Both the position numbers and the translations under genes were made by a program. The notes under the pieces are model-generated. The model was not told the origin of the DNA, made no database searches, and saw only the letters and a list, made by a program, of their open reading frames with translations. From an uncultured Prevotellaceae bacterium (lineage in GTDB: Bacteria > Bacteroidota > Bacteroidia > Bacteroidales > Muribaculaceae), in assembly GCA_900317325.1 (NCBI GenBank), contig ONGE01000008.1:1-64000 (forward strand): DNA of 64,000 nucleotides, written 5' to 3'. This document shows, piece after piece, positions 52,508 through 61,954 of the stretch (the first letter of the stretch is position 1; each line of letters begins with the position of its first letter).

Positions 52508-52557
52508 GTGTCCCATATCGCCGACAAAGTGTCCTATACTTCACAAAATGTCGTTCT
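52506..52557. repeat. Three spaced direct repeats (AAGTGTCC-type)
   Basis: AAGTGTCCCATA (52506), AAGTGTCCTATA (52527) and a weaker AAATGTCGTTCT (52546) occur at about 20-21 bp spacing, two DNA turns apart. They overlap the nth stop and precede the barrel-protein gene, so they may be an operator. Confidence 0.45.
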
Positions 52558-52682
52558 TTTCATTGGTTGATTAAACCTATTATCAGTTTTGACGTCTAAA
52601 GTGCGTTTTTTGCGTTTTGTCCAAAAAGCAATTAATACTGAGTATTATAACGATTAAACGTTTTATATTAAAGAAAGAGATT

Positions 52683-53276
52683 ATGAAGAAAGTTTTTGTT
52701 TTGATTGCTGCTGCAATCGTGTGCATGAGCGCAAGCGCTCAATTTCAAATTGGTGGTAAGGTAGGTTTTGACTTGACCAACTTCTGGGGTGAGAATGTTG
52801 ATCATGGCATGAAACCCAGCTATCAAGCCGGTCTTGTAATGGAGTACAAGTTCAATCCTCACTTCGCCATTGCTCCTGAAGTTGTGTTTGCTTCCCAGGG
52901 TGGTAAAGTCAATTCTGTAGAGGTAGATTTGTTCGATTTGACAATTACCGGTAAGAAGAAATTGACCTATAACACCAATTACATCAATGTTCCCTTGATG
53001 CTCAAGTACTACGTTGCCCCCAGCTTCAGCATCGACTTCGGTCCTCAAGTAGGCTTTAACGTATACAGCAAGGCAACTGTTGATGGCGAGACTTTCGACC
53101 TCAAGGAGAGCACCAAAACCGTTGACTTCGGTCTTGGCTTGGGCGGCACCTATAACCTCACCGATAACGCCTTTGTTCAGGCTCGCTACACCATGGGCAT
53201 GACCAAGGTCTTTGACGGTGACTTGAACAAGGAGAAGAACGGCAACGTCCAGATTGCTTTCGGTATGAAGTTCTAA
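52683..53276 (+). CDS. Outer-membrane beta-barrel protein (PorT/OMP_b-brl type)
   Basis: A 197-residue protein with signal peptide (MKKVFVLIAAAIVCMSASA) and eight or so amphipathic strands: QIGGKVGFDLTNFW, MEYKFNPHFAIAPEVVFAS, INVPLMLKYYVAPSFSIDFGPQVGFNV and a final strand ending IAFGMKF with the terminal Phe needed for barrel assembly. It belongs with small Bacteroidota porin-like barrels of unknown substrate. Start at ATG 52683. Followed by a strong terminator. Confidence 0.85.
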   Translation: MKKVFVLIAAAIVCMSASAQFQIGGKVGFDLTNFWGENVDHGMKPSYQAGLVMEYKFNPHFAIAPEVVFASQGGKVNSVEVDLFDLTITGKKKLTYNTNYINVPLMLKYYVAPSFSIDFGPQVGFNVYSKATVDGETFDLKESTKTVDFGLGLGGTYNLTDNAFVQARYTMGMTKVFDGDLNKEKNGNVQIAFGMKF

Positions 53277-53322
53277 TTGCTTTAACTGAATACAAAAGAG
53301 AGAAAATAATTTTATAAAAGCG

Positions 53323-53360
53323 GTGGCTGCCCTGGACAATCCGGGACAGCCACTTTTTTT
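53323..53360 (+). terminator. Terminator of the barrel-protein gene
   Basis: GTGGCTGCCCTGG pairs with CCGGGACAGCCAC (one mismatch) around ACAAT, followed by seven T. Confidence 0.92.
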
Positions 53361-53491
53361 CTCACCGTTAAAAGCCAATTCTCAATCCTGTCTTCCATAA
53401 CAGCCCATTTTTCTAATGAATCATGTGCTGATAATCATCGACAGAAGGAATTCTAAATTTTTATATAAAAATATAAAAAGTTCTTAAAATA

Positions 53492-53524
53492 TTTGTACAA
53501 TTCCAAAAAACGGTTGTACATTTG
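53492..53524 (+). promoter_or_regulatory. Consensus promoter with no gene behind it
   Basis: TTTG (53492-53495), 21 bp, then TACATTTG (53517-53524) on the plus strand, followed within 35 bp by a terminator hairpin. It lies in the 315-bp gap between the barrel gene and the convergent def. Confidence 0.65.
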
Positions 53525-53529
53525 TACGT

Positions 53530-53593
53530 GTGTTTTTCATGGTATTAGATTTAAGGTTTGTGGAGGCTGTCGTGAGACATCTTCCACTTTTTT
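53530..53593 (+). ncRNA. Candidate short RNA (about 65 nt)
   Basis: Expected to start about 6 bp after the -7 box and to end at a hairpin (GTGGAGGCTGTC with GACATCTTCCAC, one mismatch and one G-T pair, loop GTGA) followed by six T. The barrel gene upstream already has its own terminator at 53323-53360, so this pair is an independent unit. Its 3' end is antisense to the last bases of def. Ends are estimates. Confidence 0.5.
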
Positions 53594-54164
53594 ATTTCTT
53601 ACGGTTTTGAGGTGCGATTTTGCATCTATAACTGCATGAAAACTTTCCCTTCACCATGTTATTGAGTTTAGTGCGGATGAGCTGCTTGCGAATGGGCGAA
53701 ATGCGGTCGATGAAGAGCGTCTTGGCCAAGTGGTCACACTCGTGTTGCACGACGCGCGCCAGGTAGCCCTCGATGTCCTTGTCATGCTCCTGGAACTGCT
53801 CGTCTTGCCAGTGCAGGTGAATCTTCTCGTGGCGATAGACGTTCTCGTGTATTCCAGGCACACTCAGGCATCCTTCCTCTCTTGAAATCTCAGGAGCAGT
53901 CTCATCAACGGTAATTTCGGGGTTGATGAGCAACATGCGACAATCCTTGAGTTCAGGAAAATCCTCGGCAAGGGGATCCACATCGATATAGACAATGCGG
54001 GCATTCACACCCACCTGAGGTGCAGCAATGCCTATGCCTTGGGTGTGATACATGGTCTCCTTCATGTTCTCGATGAGCTCCTGCAGATTGGGATAATCAG
54101 GAGTCACAGTGGCATTCTCGGCGCGAAGCACGGGATGACCATAGATATAAATAGGTAAAATCAT
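53592..54164 (-). CDS. def: Peptide deformylase
   Basis: A 190-residue metalloenzyme that removes formyl groups from nascent proteins. All three motifs are present: GIGIAAPQVGVNARIVYID (I), EEGCLSVPG (II, metal Cys) and VQHECDHLAKTLFIDR (III, HExxH-type). Normal length. Its start overlaps the ruvX stop by 4 bp, so it is translationally coupled as the last gene of rho-ruvX-def. Confidence 0.96.
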   Translation of the reverse strand: MILPIYIYGHPVLRAENATVTPDYPNLQELIENMKETMYHTQGIGIAAPQVGVNARIVYIDVDPLAEDFPELKDCRMLLINPEITVDETAPEISREEGCLSVPGIHENVYRHEKIHLHWQDEQFQEHDKDIEGYLARVVQHECDHLAKTLFIDRISPIRKQLIRTKLNNMVKGKFSCSYRCKIAPQNRKK

Positions 54165-54598
54165 GATTCGATATTATCAGGTTGATTGAATTTGCTTTGC
54201 AAGTAATCGTTAAGGATGATGGTGGCTGCGATGGCATCGACACGAGACTTGTCGCGACGGTCACTCTTCTTCATTCCCCCATCAAGCATTGCCCGATGGG
54301 CGATGGTACTCGTGAAGCGTTCGTCATACATCACTATCGGCATATCGGGCAATTCCTTGCGCAACCGTGCCACAAAAGGCGTGATGTACTTCATACTCTC
54401 GCTGGGTTCACCATTGAGCTGGGTTGGCTGACCAATCACGATGCGCTCGACTTGCTCTTTAGCCATGTAGTCCTTGATGAACTGCATGAGCGTGTGAGTG
54501 GGCACTGTCGCCAGATTGCCGGCCACAATCTTCAACGGATCGGTAACCGCAACACCTGTGCGTTTACGCCCGTAATCGATGCCCATGATTCGCCCCAT
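54161..54598 (-). CDS. ruvX: RuvX/YqgF-family resolvase-like protein
   Basis: A 145-residue RNase H-fold protein: MGRIMGIDYGRKRTGVAVTDPLKIVAGNL at the start, VERIVIGQPTQLNGEPSESMKYI, and DERFTSTIAHRAML. Family members process the 5' end of pre-16S rRNA and are also described as Holliday-junction resolvase-like. Start at ATG 54598; the upstream frame begins with TTG. Between rho and def on the same strand. Confidence 0.92.
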   Translation of the reverse strand: MGRIMGIDYGRKRTGVAVTDPLKIVAGNLATVPTHTLMQFIKDYMAKEQVERIVIGQPTQLNGEPSESMKYITPFVARLRKELPDMPIVMYDERFTSTIAHRAMLDGGMKKSDRRDKSRVDAIAATIILNDYLQSKFNQPDNIES

Positions 54599-54621
54599 CG
54601 TCCTCAACAATCGCTATAAAT

Positions 54622-56748
54622 TTATCCTTGCTGCATCGTGAGCAGGAATTCCTCGTTGTCACGGGTGCGGTCCATGCGCTCCTTGACAAACTCCATCGCC
54701 TCGACCGAGGTGCGGTCGCTCAGGAAGCGGCGAATAATCCACATCTTGTTCAGGGTGTCCTGCGGCAGGAGCAAGTCGTCACGACGCGTACTCGAAGCCA
54801 TAACGTCCACAGCCGGGAAGATTCTCTTGTTGGACAGCTTGCGGTCGAGCTGCAACTCCATGTTACCGGTACCCTTGAATTCCTCAAAGATGACCTCGTC
54901 CATCTTAGAACCGGTCTCAGTCAGTGCGGTAGCGATGATGGTAAGACTTCCGCCACCCTCGATGTTGCGCGCTGCGCCGAAGAAACGTTTAGGCCTCTGC
55001 AACGCGTTGGCATCAACACCACCCGTCAGGATCTTGCCCGAAGCAGGTGCTATGGTGTTATAAGCGCGAGCCAGACGAGTGATCGAGTCCAGCAAGATGA
55101 CCACATCGTGACCGCATTCAACCAAGCGTTTAGCCTTGCTTAACACCAGGTCGGCGATTTTCACATGACGGTCGGCAGGCTCGTCGAAGGTTGATGCAAT
55201 CACCTCGGCATTCACGCTGCGGGCCATGTCGGTCACCTCCTCGGGGCGCTCGTCGATGAGCAGGATAATCATATAGGTCTCGGGGTGGTTCTCCGAGATG
55301 GCATTGGCGATCTCCTTCAGGAGCATGGTCTTACCGGTCTTGGGTTGTGCCACGATCAGTCCGCGCTGTCCCTTTCCGATCGGCGAGAACATGTCCACCA
55401 CGCGTTGTGATACCGTGGGATGGGTCTTGCTCACAAGATTGAATTTCTCATCAGGGAAAAGAGGCACCAGGTGCTCAAACGGCACGCGGTCACGCACATA
55501 AGCGGGCGTACGGCCATTGATGAGACGTATCTCGCTCATCGGGAAGTACTTCTCGCCCTCCATGGGCGGACGAATCGTTCCCTCGATGACATCACCGGTC
55601 TTGAGGCCATAAGCCTTGATTTGTGACTGCTGTACATAGATATCATCGGGCGAAGTCAGATAGTTGTAATCGCTGGAACGCAAGAAACCGTAACCCTCGG
55701 GGGCAATATCAAGCACGCCTTGTGCCTCAAGAATGCCGTCAAAATTGTAGGGCTGATCCAGATAAGGATTCACCTCGGCAATCTGCTGCTGTTGCTGCTG
55801 CTTGATTTTACGTTTCTTGTTTTTGCTTTCCTTGACGACTTTAGGCTCCTGGATCACGATGGGAGCAACGGCGGCCTCTTCGGCAGCGCGTTTACGTTCC
55901 TCCTCGGCCCTGCGCATCGCCTCCTCTTTCTCCTCTTGGGTGCGAGGCTTGAAAGTGAAACTGCTACCGGTGTTGAAGAACGAATTCAACGAGACATCTT
56001 CACGCTCGCGACTGGAAGTCCCCGCATTTTGTTCTTTGACCTCGGCTGCCATTTCTGACATGTCATCATCCATCGGCATTGGTTCATTCTCCTCAATATA
56101 ATCATTAGAGAACTGGAAATCATCTTCCATTGCCATAGGTTGTTCCTGATTCTCCATATTGTCGAACGGCAACACAGGCTGTTCTACCACTTGCTTGGTC
56201 TTGCGGCCACGCTTACGGGCAGGCTTCTCAACCTCTTGAGCGGCAACTTCGGGCTCGGCAGGTGCCTGTTCGGGCTCGGCAGGCTGATCGGCCTGCACTT
56301 CCATGGCAGCCTCACGGGCAGCCTTCTCGGCAGCCGAAGGACGACCACGTTTACGCTTTGGAGCCTCAACGGGTGCCGGAGTTTCTTTCTCGGCAGCAGG
56401 CTGCTCGGCCTCGGCGGGTTTCACTTCTTCTGCTTTCTCGACGGGAGCCGGTTTGTCTTCTGACTTATTTTGTTTTTTGGAACTGCTTTTTTCAGTATTT
56501 ATGACGGCGTCATCTTTAATCACCTCGTTACCGTTGGCTTTGGCAGCGGGTTGACGAATGCGCTCACGGCGACGACGCGAGGGAGCCGGTTCAGGGGTAT
56601 TGGCGGCCTCAACCTCGGCCTGCGTGTCAAGGACCTGGAAAATGAGTTCACCATGATCCACCGAGTCGGGTTTCTTGATGCCCATAGACTTAGCGAGCTC
56701 GCGCAGTTGCTCGTCGCTCATAGCATTTAATTGATCGATGTTATACAT
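54622..56748 (-). CDS. rho: Transcription termination factor Rho with large disordered insert
   Basis: A 708-residue hexameric RNA helicase. Rho_N helical domain (1-45), then a low-complexity region of about 280 residues (46-327) rich in Ala, Glu, Pro and Lys with two AT-hook-like patches (KRKRGRPS at 131 and RKRGRKTK near 178) and a Gln run. The cold-shock RNA-binding domain follows (about 335-410), then the ATPase with P-loop APKTGKT (468-474) and [16 protein letters not shown]. Bacteroides Rho has a comparable disordered insert, reported to drive phase separation. First gene of rho-ruvX-def. Confidence 0.96.
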   Translation of the reverse strand: MYNIDQLNAMSDEQLRELAKSMGIKKPDSVDHGELIFQVLDTQAEVEAANTPEPAPSRRRRERIRQPAAKANGNEVIKDDAVINTEKSSSKKQNKSEDKPAPVEKAEEVKPAEAEQPAAEKETPAPVEAPKRKRGRPSAAEKAAREAAMEVQADQPAEPEQAPAEPEVAAQEVEKPARKRGRKTKQVVEQPVLPFDNMENQEQPMAMEDDFQFSNDYIEENEPMPMDDDMSEMAAEVKEQNAGTSSREREDVSLNSFFNTGSSFTFKPRTQEEKEEAMRRAEEERKRAAEEAAVAPIVIQEPKVVKESKNKKRKIKQQQQQQIAEVNPYLDQPYNFDGILEAQGVLDIAPEGYGFLRSSDYNYLTSPDDIYVQQSQIKAYGLKTGDVIEGTIRPPMEGEKYFPMSEIRLINGRTPAYVRDRVPFEHLVPLFPDEKFNLVSKTHPTVSQRVVDMFSPIGKGQRGLIVAQPKTGKTMLLKEIANAISENHPETYMIILLIDERPEEVTDMARSVNAEVIASTFDEPADRHVKIADLVLSKAKRLVECGHDVVILLDSITRLARAYNTIAPASGKILTGGVDANALQRPKRFFGAARNIEGGGSLTIIATALTETGSKMDEVIFEEFKGTGNMELQLDRKLSNKRIFPAVDVMASSTRRDDLLLPQDTLNKMWIIRRFLSDRTSVEAMEFVKERMDRTRDNEEFLLTMQQG

Positions 56749-57021
56749 ATTCTAAATAATAAAATTGAGGATGGTGCATCACAATAAAAATGCTTTATCA
56801 AGATTTTGCACCAAATCGTGCACTCCCGCGCACGTATATCCTAAATTAAAAATTGATTTACCAAAAAACTTGAGCAATGGCATCAATTCTGCTTGCCTTT
56901 AATGTATATCAACAACACCTGATGATTGTCAACACAACTCAAATAAAGCGTACGGGGAAAAACGGGATAATTAGAATTGATGTTTTGCCACAAGACACCT
57001 GTTAGAGGTTGTTTTGCGTTG

Positions 57022-57053
57022 CAAAAGTAGTGTTTTTTGGTGATATGAACAAA
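57022..57053 (-). promoter_or_regulatory. Consensus rho promoter with a long leader
   Basis: On the minus strand, TTTG (57053-57050), 20 bp, then TACTTTTG (57029-57022). Transcription from here gives a leader of about 265 nt before the rho ATG at 56748. The rest of the 351-bp gap (56749-57099) contains this leader and the divergent promoter; no gene was found in it. Confidence 0.65.
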
Positions 57054-57072
57054 AAAAGCGCAAAAAAAACAC

Positions 57073-57080
57073 TAATTTTG
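57073..57080 (+). promoter_or_regulatory. -7 box for the CCA-Ogt fusion gene
   Basis: TAATTTTG, 20 bp upstream of the ATG at 57100 and only 20 bp from the -33 element of the divergent rho promoter. Confidence 0.45.
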
Positions 57081-57099
57081 CGCCCTGGAAAACAAAAAC

Positions 57100-59040
57100 A
57101 TGGATATTGACCGTAAAAAAATAGCTGAACACGTCAACCTGCCTGTCATGAAACTGGTGGGCAATGTGGCCGATGAATTGCACCGTGAATGCTATGTCGT
57201 GGGTGGATATGTCAGGGACATCTTTCTGGAGAGGCCCAGCAACGACATGGACTTTGTGACGGTTGGCAGCGGCATCGAGGTGGCAAAGGCAGTGGCCGGT
57301 CGCATTGGTCGCCGCGCTCATCTGTCGGTGTTCCGCACCTATGGCACAGCGCAGGTCAAGACGCGGCAATGGGAATTGGAGTTCGTAGGCGCTCGCCGCG
57401 AGTCCTACCACCGCGAGAGCCGCAACCCCATCGTCGAGGACGGCACCCTTGACGACGACCAGAAGCGTCGCGACTTTACTGTCAATGCCATGGCCATCTG
57501 CCTGAACAAGGAGCGATACGGTGAGTTGCTGGATCCGTTTGATGGCATCGGCGACATGGAACGCCGCATCATCCGCACTCCTCTCAACCCCGACATCACC
57601 TTCAGCGACGACCCGCTGAGGATGATGCGTGCCGTACGCTTTGCCACACAGCTGGACTTCGATATCTATCACGAGACTTTCGAGGCCATCAAGAAAAACG
57701 CGCATCGCATCCACATCATCACCCGCGAACGCATTGCCGAGGAACTGATGAAAATCATGCGCAGTGCACAGCCCTCTCGTGGCTGGCTCTTGCTGGACCA
57801 ATGTGGACTGCTGCCACTGATTTTCCCTGAGCTGGCAGCACTCAAAGGCGTTGAGACCGTCAACGGACGCGGCCACAAAGATAATTTCATGCACACCCTT
57901 CAGGTGCTTGACAATGTTGCTGCAGCCAGCGATAACGTGTGGCTGCGTTGGGCCGCGTTGCTGCACGATGTGGGCAAGGCCCGGACCAAGCGTTGGGATC
58001 CGCAGCAGGGCTGGACATTCCATAACCACAATTTCATTGGCGAGCGGATGATACCTAAGATTTTCGCCAAGATGCGTCTGCCGCTCAACGACCACATGAA
58101 ATATGTGAAGAAACTCGTGGGCCTGCACATGCGTCCCATCGCCCTTGTTGAGGACGAGGTGACCGACAGTGCCGTGCGTCGCCTCCTCTTTGATGCCGGA
58201 GACGACATCGATGACCTGATGACCCTGTGCAAGGCCGACATCACCAGCAAGAACCAGAACAAGGTGCAACGCTTTCGCGAGAACTTTGACCTGGTAAAGC
58301 AGAAGCTTGTGATCATTGAAGAGAAAGACCGGGTTCGCAACTTCCAGCCACCTGTCGATGGTGAGGAAATCATGACGACATTCGGTCTGGCGCCCTCACG
58401 CCCTGTAGGTTACATCAAGGACGCCATCAAGGACGCCATTCTCGACGGCGACATCACCAACGACTATGCCTCGGCCTACCAGCTGATGCTGGCCAAAGCC
58501 GCCGAGCTGGGAATAGAACCCGTCCACAAGGGCCAACTGTGCTACACCACAATGGAAACGCCGGTAGGCACCCTCTTCATCGGAGCCTCCCATCTAGGCA
58601 TCGCTGTGATTGGTTGGAATCAAGAAGAGATCAGCAAGATTTCCAAAAAGCTGAAATTGCAGCCTGTCGAGGCCGTCACTCCGCTGCTTGCCGCCTGCGT
58701 CAAGCAATTGGGTGAATACTTTGATGGCAAGCGTCACGAGTTCTCACTGCCACTGCACCTGACAGGCACCGACCACCAACTCAAGGCTTGGAACGAACTG
58801 CGACAGATTCCTTATGGCCAGACCATTTCTTACGGCCAGCAAGCCACCCGTTTGGGCAACCCAAAGAGTTCTCGCGCTGTGGCTCAAGCCAATCACAACA
58901 ACCCTGTTGCCATCGTCATCCCCTGCCACCGAGTCATCAACGCCGACGGCAGTCTTGGCGGCTATGCCCCGGGCCCCGAAATCAAACAGACACTTCTTGC
59001 CCTGGAACAGAAGAACAAGTCAAGGATTGACAAGGAGTAG
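57100..59040 (+). CDS. Fusion of CCA tRNA nucleotidyltransferase and O6-alkylguanine-DNA alkyltransferase
   Basis: A 646-residue two-enzyme protein. Residues 1-475 are a class II CCA-adding enzyme: CYVVGGYVRDIFLERPSNDMDF with metal Asp49 and Asp51, RRDFTVNAMAI, FSDDPLRMMRAVRFA, and an HD domain (HTLQVLD; LLHDVGKA with His289-Asp290). Residues from about 481 are a complete Ogt/MGMT: PVGTLFIGASHLGIAVIGW, KAWNELRQIPYGQTISYGQQA, and the active-site IPCHRVI with acceptor Cys609. The frame is continuous with no stop or strong internal start at the junction (about 58535). Each part has the length of the free enzyme. This joins tRNA 3'-end synthesis to DNA alkylation repair. Confidence 0.92.
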   Translation: MDIDRKKIAEHVNLPVMKLVGNVADELHRECYVVGGYVRDIFLERPSNDMDFVTVGSGIEVAKAVAGRIGRRAHLSVFRTYGTAQVKTRQWELEFVGARRESYHRESRNPIVEDGTLDDDQKRRDFTVNAMAICLNKERYGELLDPFDGIGDMERRIIRTPLNPDITFSDDPLRMMRAVRFATQLDFDIYHETFEAIKKNAHRIHIITRERIAEELMKIMRSAQPSRGWLLLDQCGLLPLIFPELAALKGVETVNGRGHKDNFMHTLQVLDNVAAASDNVWLRWAALLHDVGKARTKRWDPQQGWTFHNHNFIGERMIPKIFAKMRLPLNDHMKYVKKLVGLHMRPIALVEDEVTDSAVRRLLFDAGDDIDDLMTLCKADITSKNQNKVQRFRENFDLVKQKLVIIEEKDRVRNFQPPVDGEEIMTTFGLAPSRPVGYIKDAIKDAILDGDITNDYASAYQLMLAKAAELGIEPVHKGQLCYTTMETPVGTLFIGASHLGIAVIGWNQEEISKISKKLKLQPVEAVTPLLAACVKQLGEYFDGKRHEFSLPLHLTGTDHQLKAWNELRQIPYGQTISYGQQATRLGNPKSSRAVAQANHNNPVAIVIPCHRVINADGSLGGYAPGPEIKQTLLALEQKNKSRIDKE

Positions 59041-59051
59041 TCTAAAACGTT

Positions 59052-61874
59052 TTATCTTTTTCTTTTCAGAGTAGTCGCCACCAATCTCAAGCCAGTGTCA
59101 CTGGCACGAAGATTGGGAGCGCAAACGCCGCGGAAAGAGACACGACACAGGTTGGTTCCCTGGTTCCAGCAACCGCCGCGTTGCACATGTCCCTGGCTCG
59201 AATAGTTGCCAGCGGGATCGGTCTGGAATTTATCTGTGTAGAAGTTCAGCCAATCGCTGCACCACTCCCACACATTGCCGCTCATGTCATACAATCCCAG
59301 CTCGTTGGGCATCTTTTTCCCGACTGAATGGCTGGTATCCATGGCATTCTCGTTATACCAGGCTACTTCATCAAGCTCGTTGCTGCCGGCATACATGTAG
59401 TGATGGGTGTTTTTCCCTCCTCGGGCAGCATATTCCCACTCGGCCTCGGTGGGCAAACGGAATGTGATGCCGGTCATGTCGTTCAGCCTCTCGATAAACT
59501 GCTGGCAATCGTCCCACGACACCATGTCAACCGGGAAGTTTCTGCCTTTGCAATGGCTCGGGTTCTCCCCCATCACCATCTCCCACAAATCCTGAGTCAC
59601 CTCATACTTGCAGATGTAAAACGGAGAGAGTTTCACCCTGTGGGCCGGATATTCAATTTCCCAAGCCTCGTCCTCTTGCTCACTGGTGGCCCCCATCGTG
59701 AAAGTGCCACCCTCGACATAGACCATATCATTCAGCAATTTGCTCAACAGGCCTTCTTTACCCTCGGGCAAGTCAGTCAAGTCAGGTTTATCAAGTGGTT
59801 GCACAGACTCGCTATCGTCCTGCACACCCTGGTTTTCATTCACCGTCTGGAGCGCATCGTCAACGACGGTGACTGAAGAAGTATTCTCAGGTGTTGATTG
59901 TTTTTCCTCCTGCTTAACGGCATCGGCCATCTGTGTCGTCGGGCTGACTTCTTCCTCTGACATGACGATGACTTGTGCCACCGATGCCTGTCCTCGTCCA
60001 TCGGACGGGATTTGATGGATCAATGACTCGTCAAGTTCTGCTACAAGAGCGGCAAGTGCAGCGGTGTCGGGCACTTGCGGGGGAACATTCCAATCCATCT
60101 TGAAGGTGTTGTCGGTGCAACAACTGGCCTTGGCGATGGTTTTGTCGAACTGACGGTATCGCACGGACTGCTTCTTGCCGTTATTCTGGTTTTTCCAATT
60201 CCATAGTTTATCCGTTAACCGACTGTCAACATAGCCATATCGACAGGTTGTCGAATCGGTGCCTGCCTTGCCTTGGCCGCTGAAAATGAGCGCCAAATCG
60301 CCCTCGGTGTTATACTGGTAGGACTGCGTCTTGTTGTTATTGAAGACTGTTTTGTCCAACCTGTAGGAACGATCATAGTAGTCGGTCCTGAAGACATTGC
60401 GGCCTTTTTGATGCATGACCTTCTTCAGGTAGTCGATATCACGGGAAAAAGTGATGATGCTGCCGTCGCTTCCTGCCAGCTCAAGGATATCGCCCACCTC
60501 GTTCCACTTGGTCACATAGTTGACAATGTGGCCGTTGGCATCGGTCTTGGAGAGCAATGACAACCCGTTTTCGGGGTCAAAACAATAGGTGTATCGCTCG
60601 TTGAGTCCCGTACGAGAATCGTAACGTCTCACCAGCAAGCCCTGGTCATTAAAAATCAGCACCTCTTTACCCTCTAGCAAATCGGGAGAGTCTGCCATTA
60701 CAACCTTTCCCAATAAACCGTCACAGTCGTTCATGTAGGCCGATGTGGGCAAGAACAACAGATTATTGTACATCGAGCGGATGCGGTTCTTGTCCACGCC
60801 CGTGAGTTCATCGCCCGAGCAGCAGAACCGCTGCAGTTCCTCAAGAGTCACCATGGGCGAGAGATAACGTTGTTTCACCTTCTGCCGCAGCAAATCCTGG
60901 ACTTTGTCAAAATGAGGCGAATCGGGATAGCTGATCAGATAATTGTTATAGACACCGATGTTGTCACGTTCTTTGGCATCACTGAAGGCATAGTTCATCT
61001 CGAGTGACTTCACGCTGTCCAAGTATTCCGACTCAGGGTACAGGCGCACGTATTCCTGACACGCCGCCACCGTGGGCTTCAATTCATCAAGGGCACGACG
61101 GTGCAAGAGCTGCTCAACGGCATGGTTGAAACTCGATGAGGGATAGTTGGCAAGATAGGCCTTGCACGCGGCTGCATCAGGCCCCAATGCCTCAAAGGCC
61201 AGACTGTCGCGCCGCCACTCGATGGCGATTCGGTGAGACTCGTTCTGGCGGTCATACTTGTCCAGGTAGCGTTGGCAGTCGGCAAGCACGTGGCTGCGCT
61301 TGACTTTATCGTAAGCCAGCTGTTCACGTTCCTTGAGGATGGTTTGCATTTCCGGGTAATCATACAATAATTCGACCAACCGGTCATACGCCCCCTCGGT
61401 ATTGATCTGCCTCACCGTATCTATCAGATTCTTCTCGATATCGGCCTTGATGCCGGCCACCGACATCTGCAGATTCTTGTGAGACAGGAAACGGTCGGCG
61501 ATATCGCAGGCCGACGGCGTGGAGCAGGCTTTTTTCAGTTCAGCATAGGCGCTCCATGGGTCATAAGGCACAACATTGGTCAGTTTCCCACGACCCTCGC
61601 GTGTGTTCATCATCACGGCCTCGCTCAGTTGCCACACAGGCGCCAGCTGGCGGGAGATGGGTACCATCGGATTCAAGCTGCCGTCGGTCTTGGACTTCTC
61701 TTCGATTTCCTGCCAATACTTGGCTACTTTATCCAACTTTTGACTCTTCAACGCCTCAAAAACCTTGACCATGTGTTTCTGGTAATAATTGTCACCCAGG
61801 CACAGCGCGGTCTGCGAGATGCCGGCTCCAGTCACACACAACCATATACTCAAGAATAGAACCGTTCTTTTCAT
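59052..61874 (-). CDS. Large exported protein with C-terminal formylglycine-generating-enzyme-like domain
   Basis: A 940-residue exported protein. After the signal peptide, residues 25-370 are helical repeats with recurring 'YxxxYPxSxF' spacing (ACKAYLANYPSSSFNHAVEQL; NYLISYPDSPHFDKVQDLL), like BamD/TPR arrays. Residues 410-560 contain YD/RHS-like strands (RRYDSRTGLNERYTYCFDPENG). An acidic, Ser/Thr-rich linker (about 610-700) leads to an FGE-sulfatase domain (about 708-935: MVYVEGGTFTMGATSEQEDE, FRLPTEAEWEYAARGG, SGNVWEWCSDW, RGGCWNQG). Most such domains in Bacteroidota are non-enzymatic. It converges on the CCA-Ogt gene with an 11-bp gap. A -7 box TATATTTG is at 61903-61910. Confidence 0.8.
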   Translation of the reverse strand: MKRTVLFLSIWLCVTGAGISQTALCLGDNYYQKHMVKVFEALKSQKLDKVAKYWQEIEEKSKTDGSLNPMVPISRQLAPVWQLSEAVMMNTREGRGKLTNVVPYDPWSAYAELKKACSTPSACDIADRFLSHKNLQMSVAGIKADIEKNLIDTVRQINTEGAYDRLVELLYDYPEMQTILKEREQLAYDKVKRSHVLADCQRYLDKYDRQNESHRIAIEWRRDSLAFEALGPDAAACKAYLANYPSSSFNHAVEQLLHRRALDELKPTVAACQEYVRLYPESEYLDSVKSLEMNYAFSDAKERDNIGVYNNYLISYPDSPHFDKVQDLLRQKVKQRYLSPMVTLEELQRFCCSGDELTGVDKNRIRSMYNNLLFLPTSAYMNDCDGLLGKVVMADSPDLLEGKEVLIFNDQGLLVRRYDSRTGLNERYTYCFDPENGLSLLSKTDANGHIVNYVTKWNEVGDILELAGSDGSIITFSRDIDYLKKVMHQKGRNVFRTDYYDRSYRLDKTVFNNNKTQSYQYNTEGDLALIFSGQGKAGTDSTTCRYGYVDSRLTDKLWNWKNQNNGKKQSVRYRQFDKTIAKASCCTDNTFKMDWNVPPQVPDTAALAALVAELDESLIHQIPSDGRGQASVAQVIVMSEEEVSPTTQMADAVKQEEKQSTPENTSSVTVVDDALQTVNENQGVQDDSESVQPLDKPDLTDLPEGKEGLLSKLLNDMVYVEGGTFTMGATSEQEDEAWEIEYPAHRVKLSPFYICKYEVTQDLWEMVMGENPSHCKGRNFPVDMVSWDDCQQFIERLNDMTGITFRLPTEAEWEYAARGGKNTHHYMYAGSNELDEVAWYNENAMDTSHSVGKKMPNELGLYDMSGNVWEWCSDWLNFYTDKFQTDPAGNYSSQGHVQRGGCWNQGTNLCRVSFRGVCAPNLRASDTGLRLVATTLKRKR

Positions 61875-61954
61875 TACCTAAAAATATTGCCAAATAATGT
61901 TGCAAATATAAATAAAAAACCTCTTAAGCATGCGATTATTGAAAAAAATAAATG

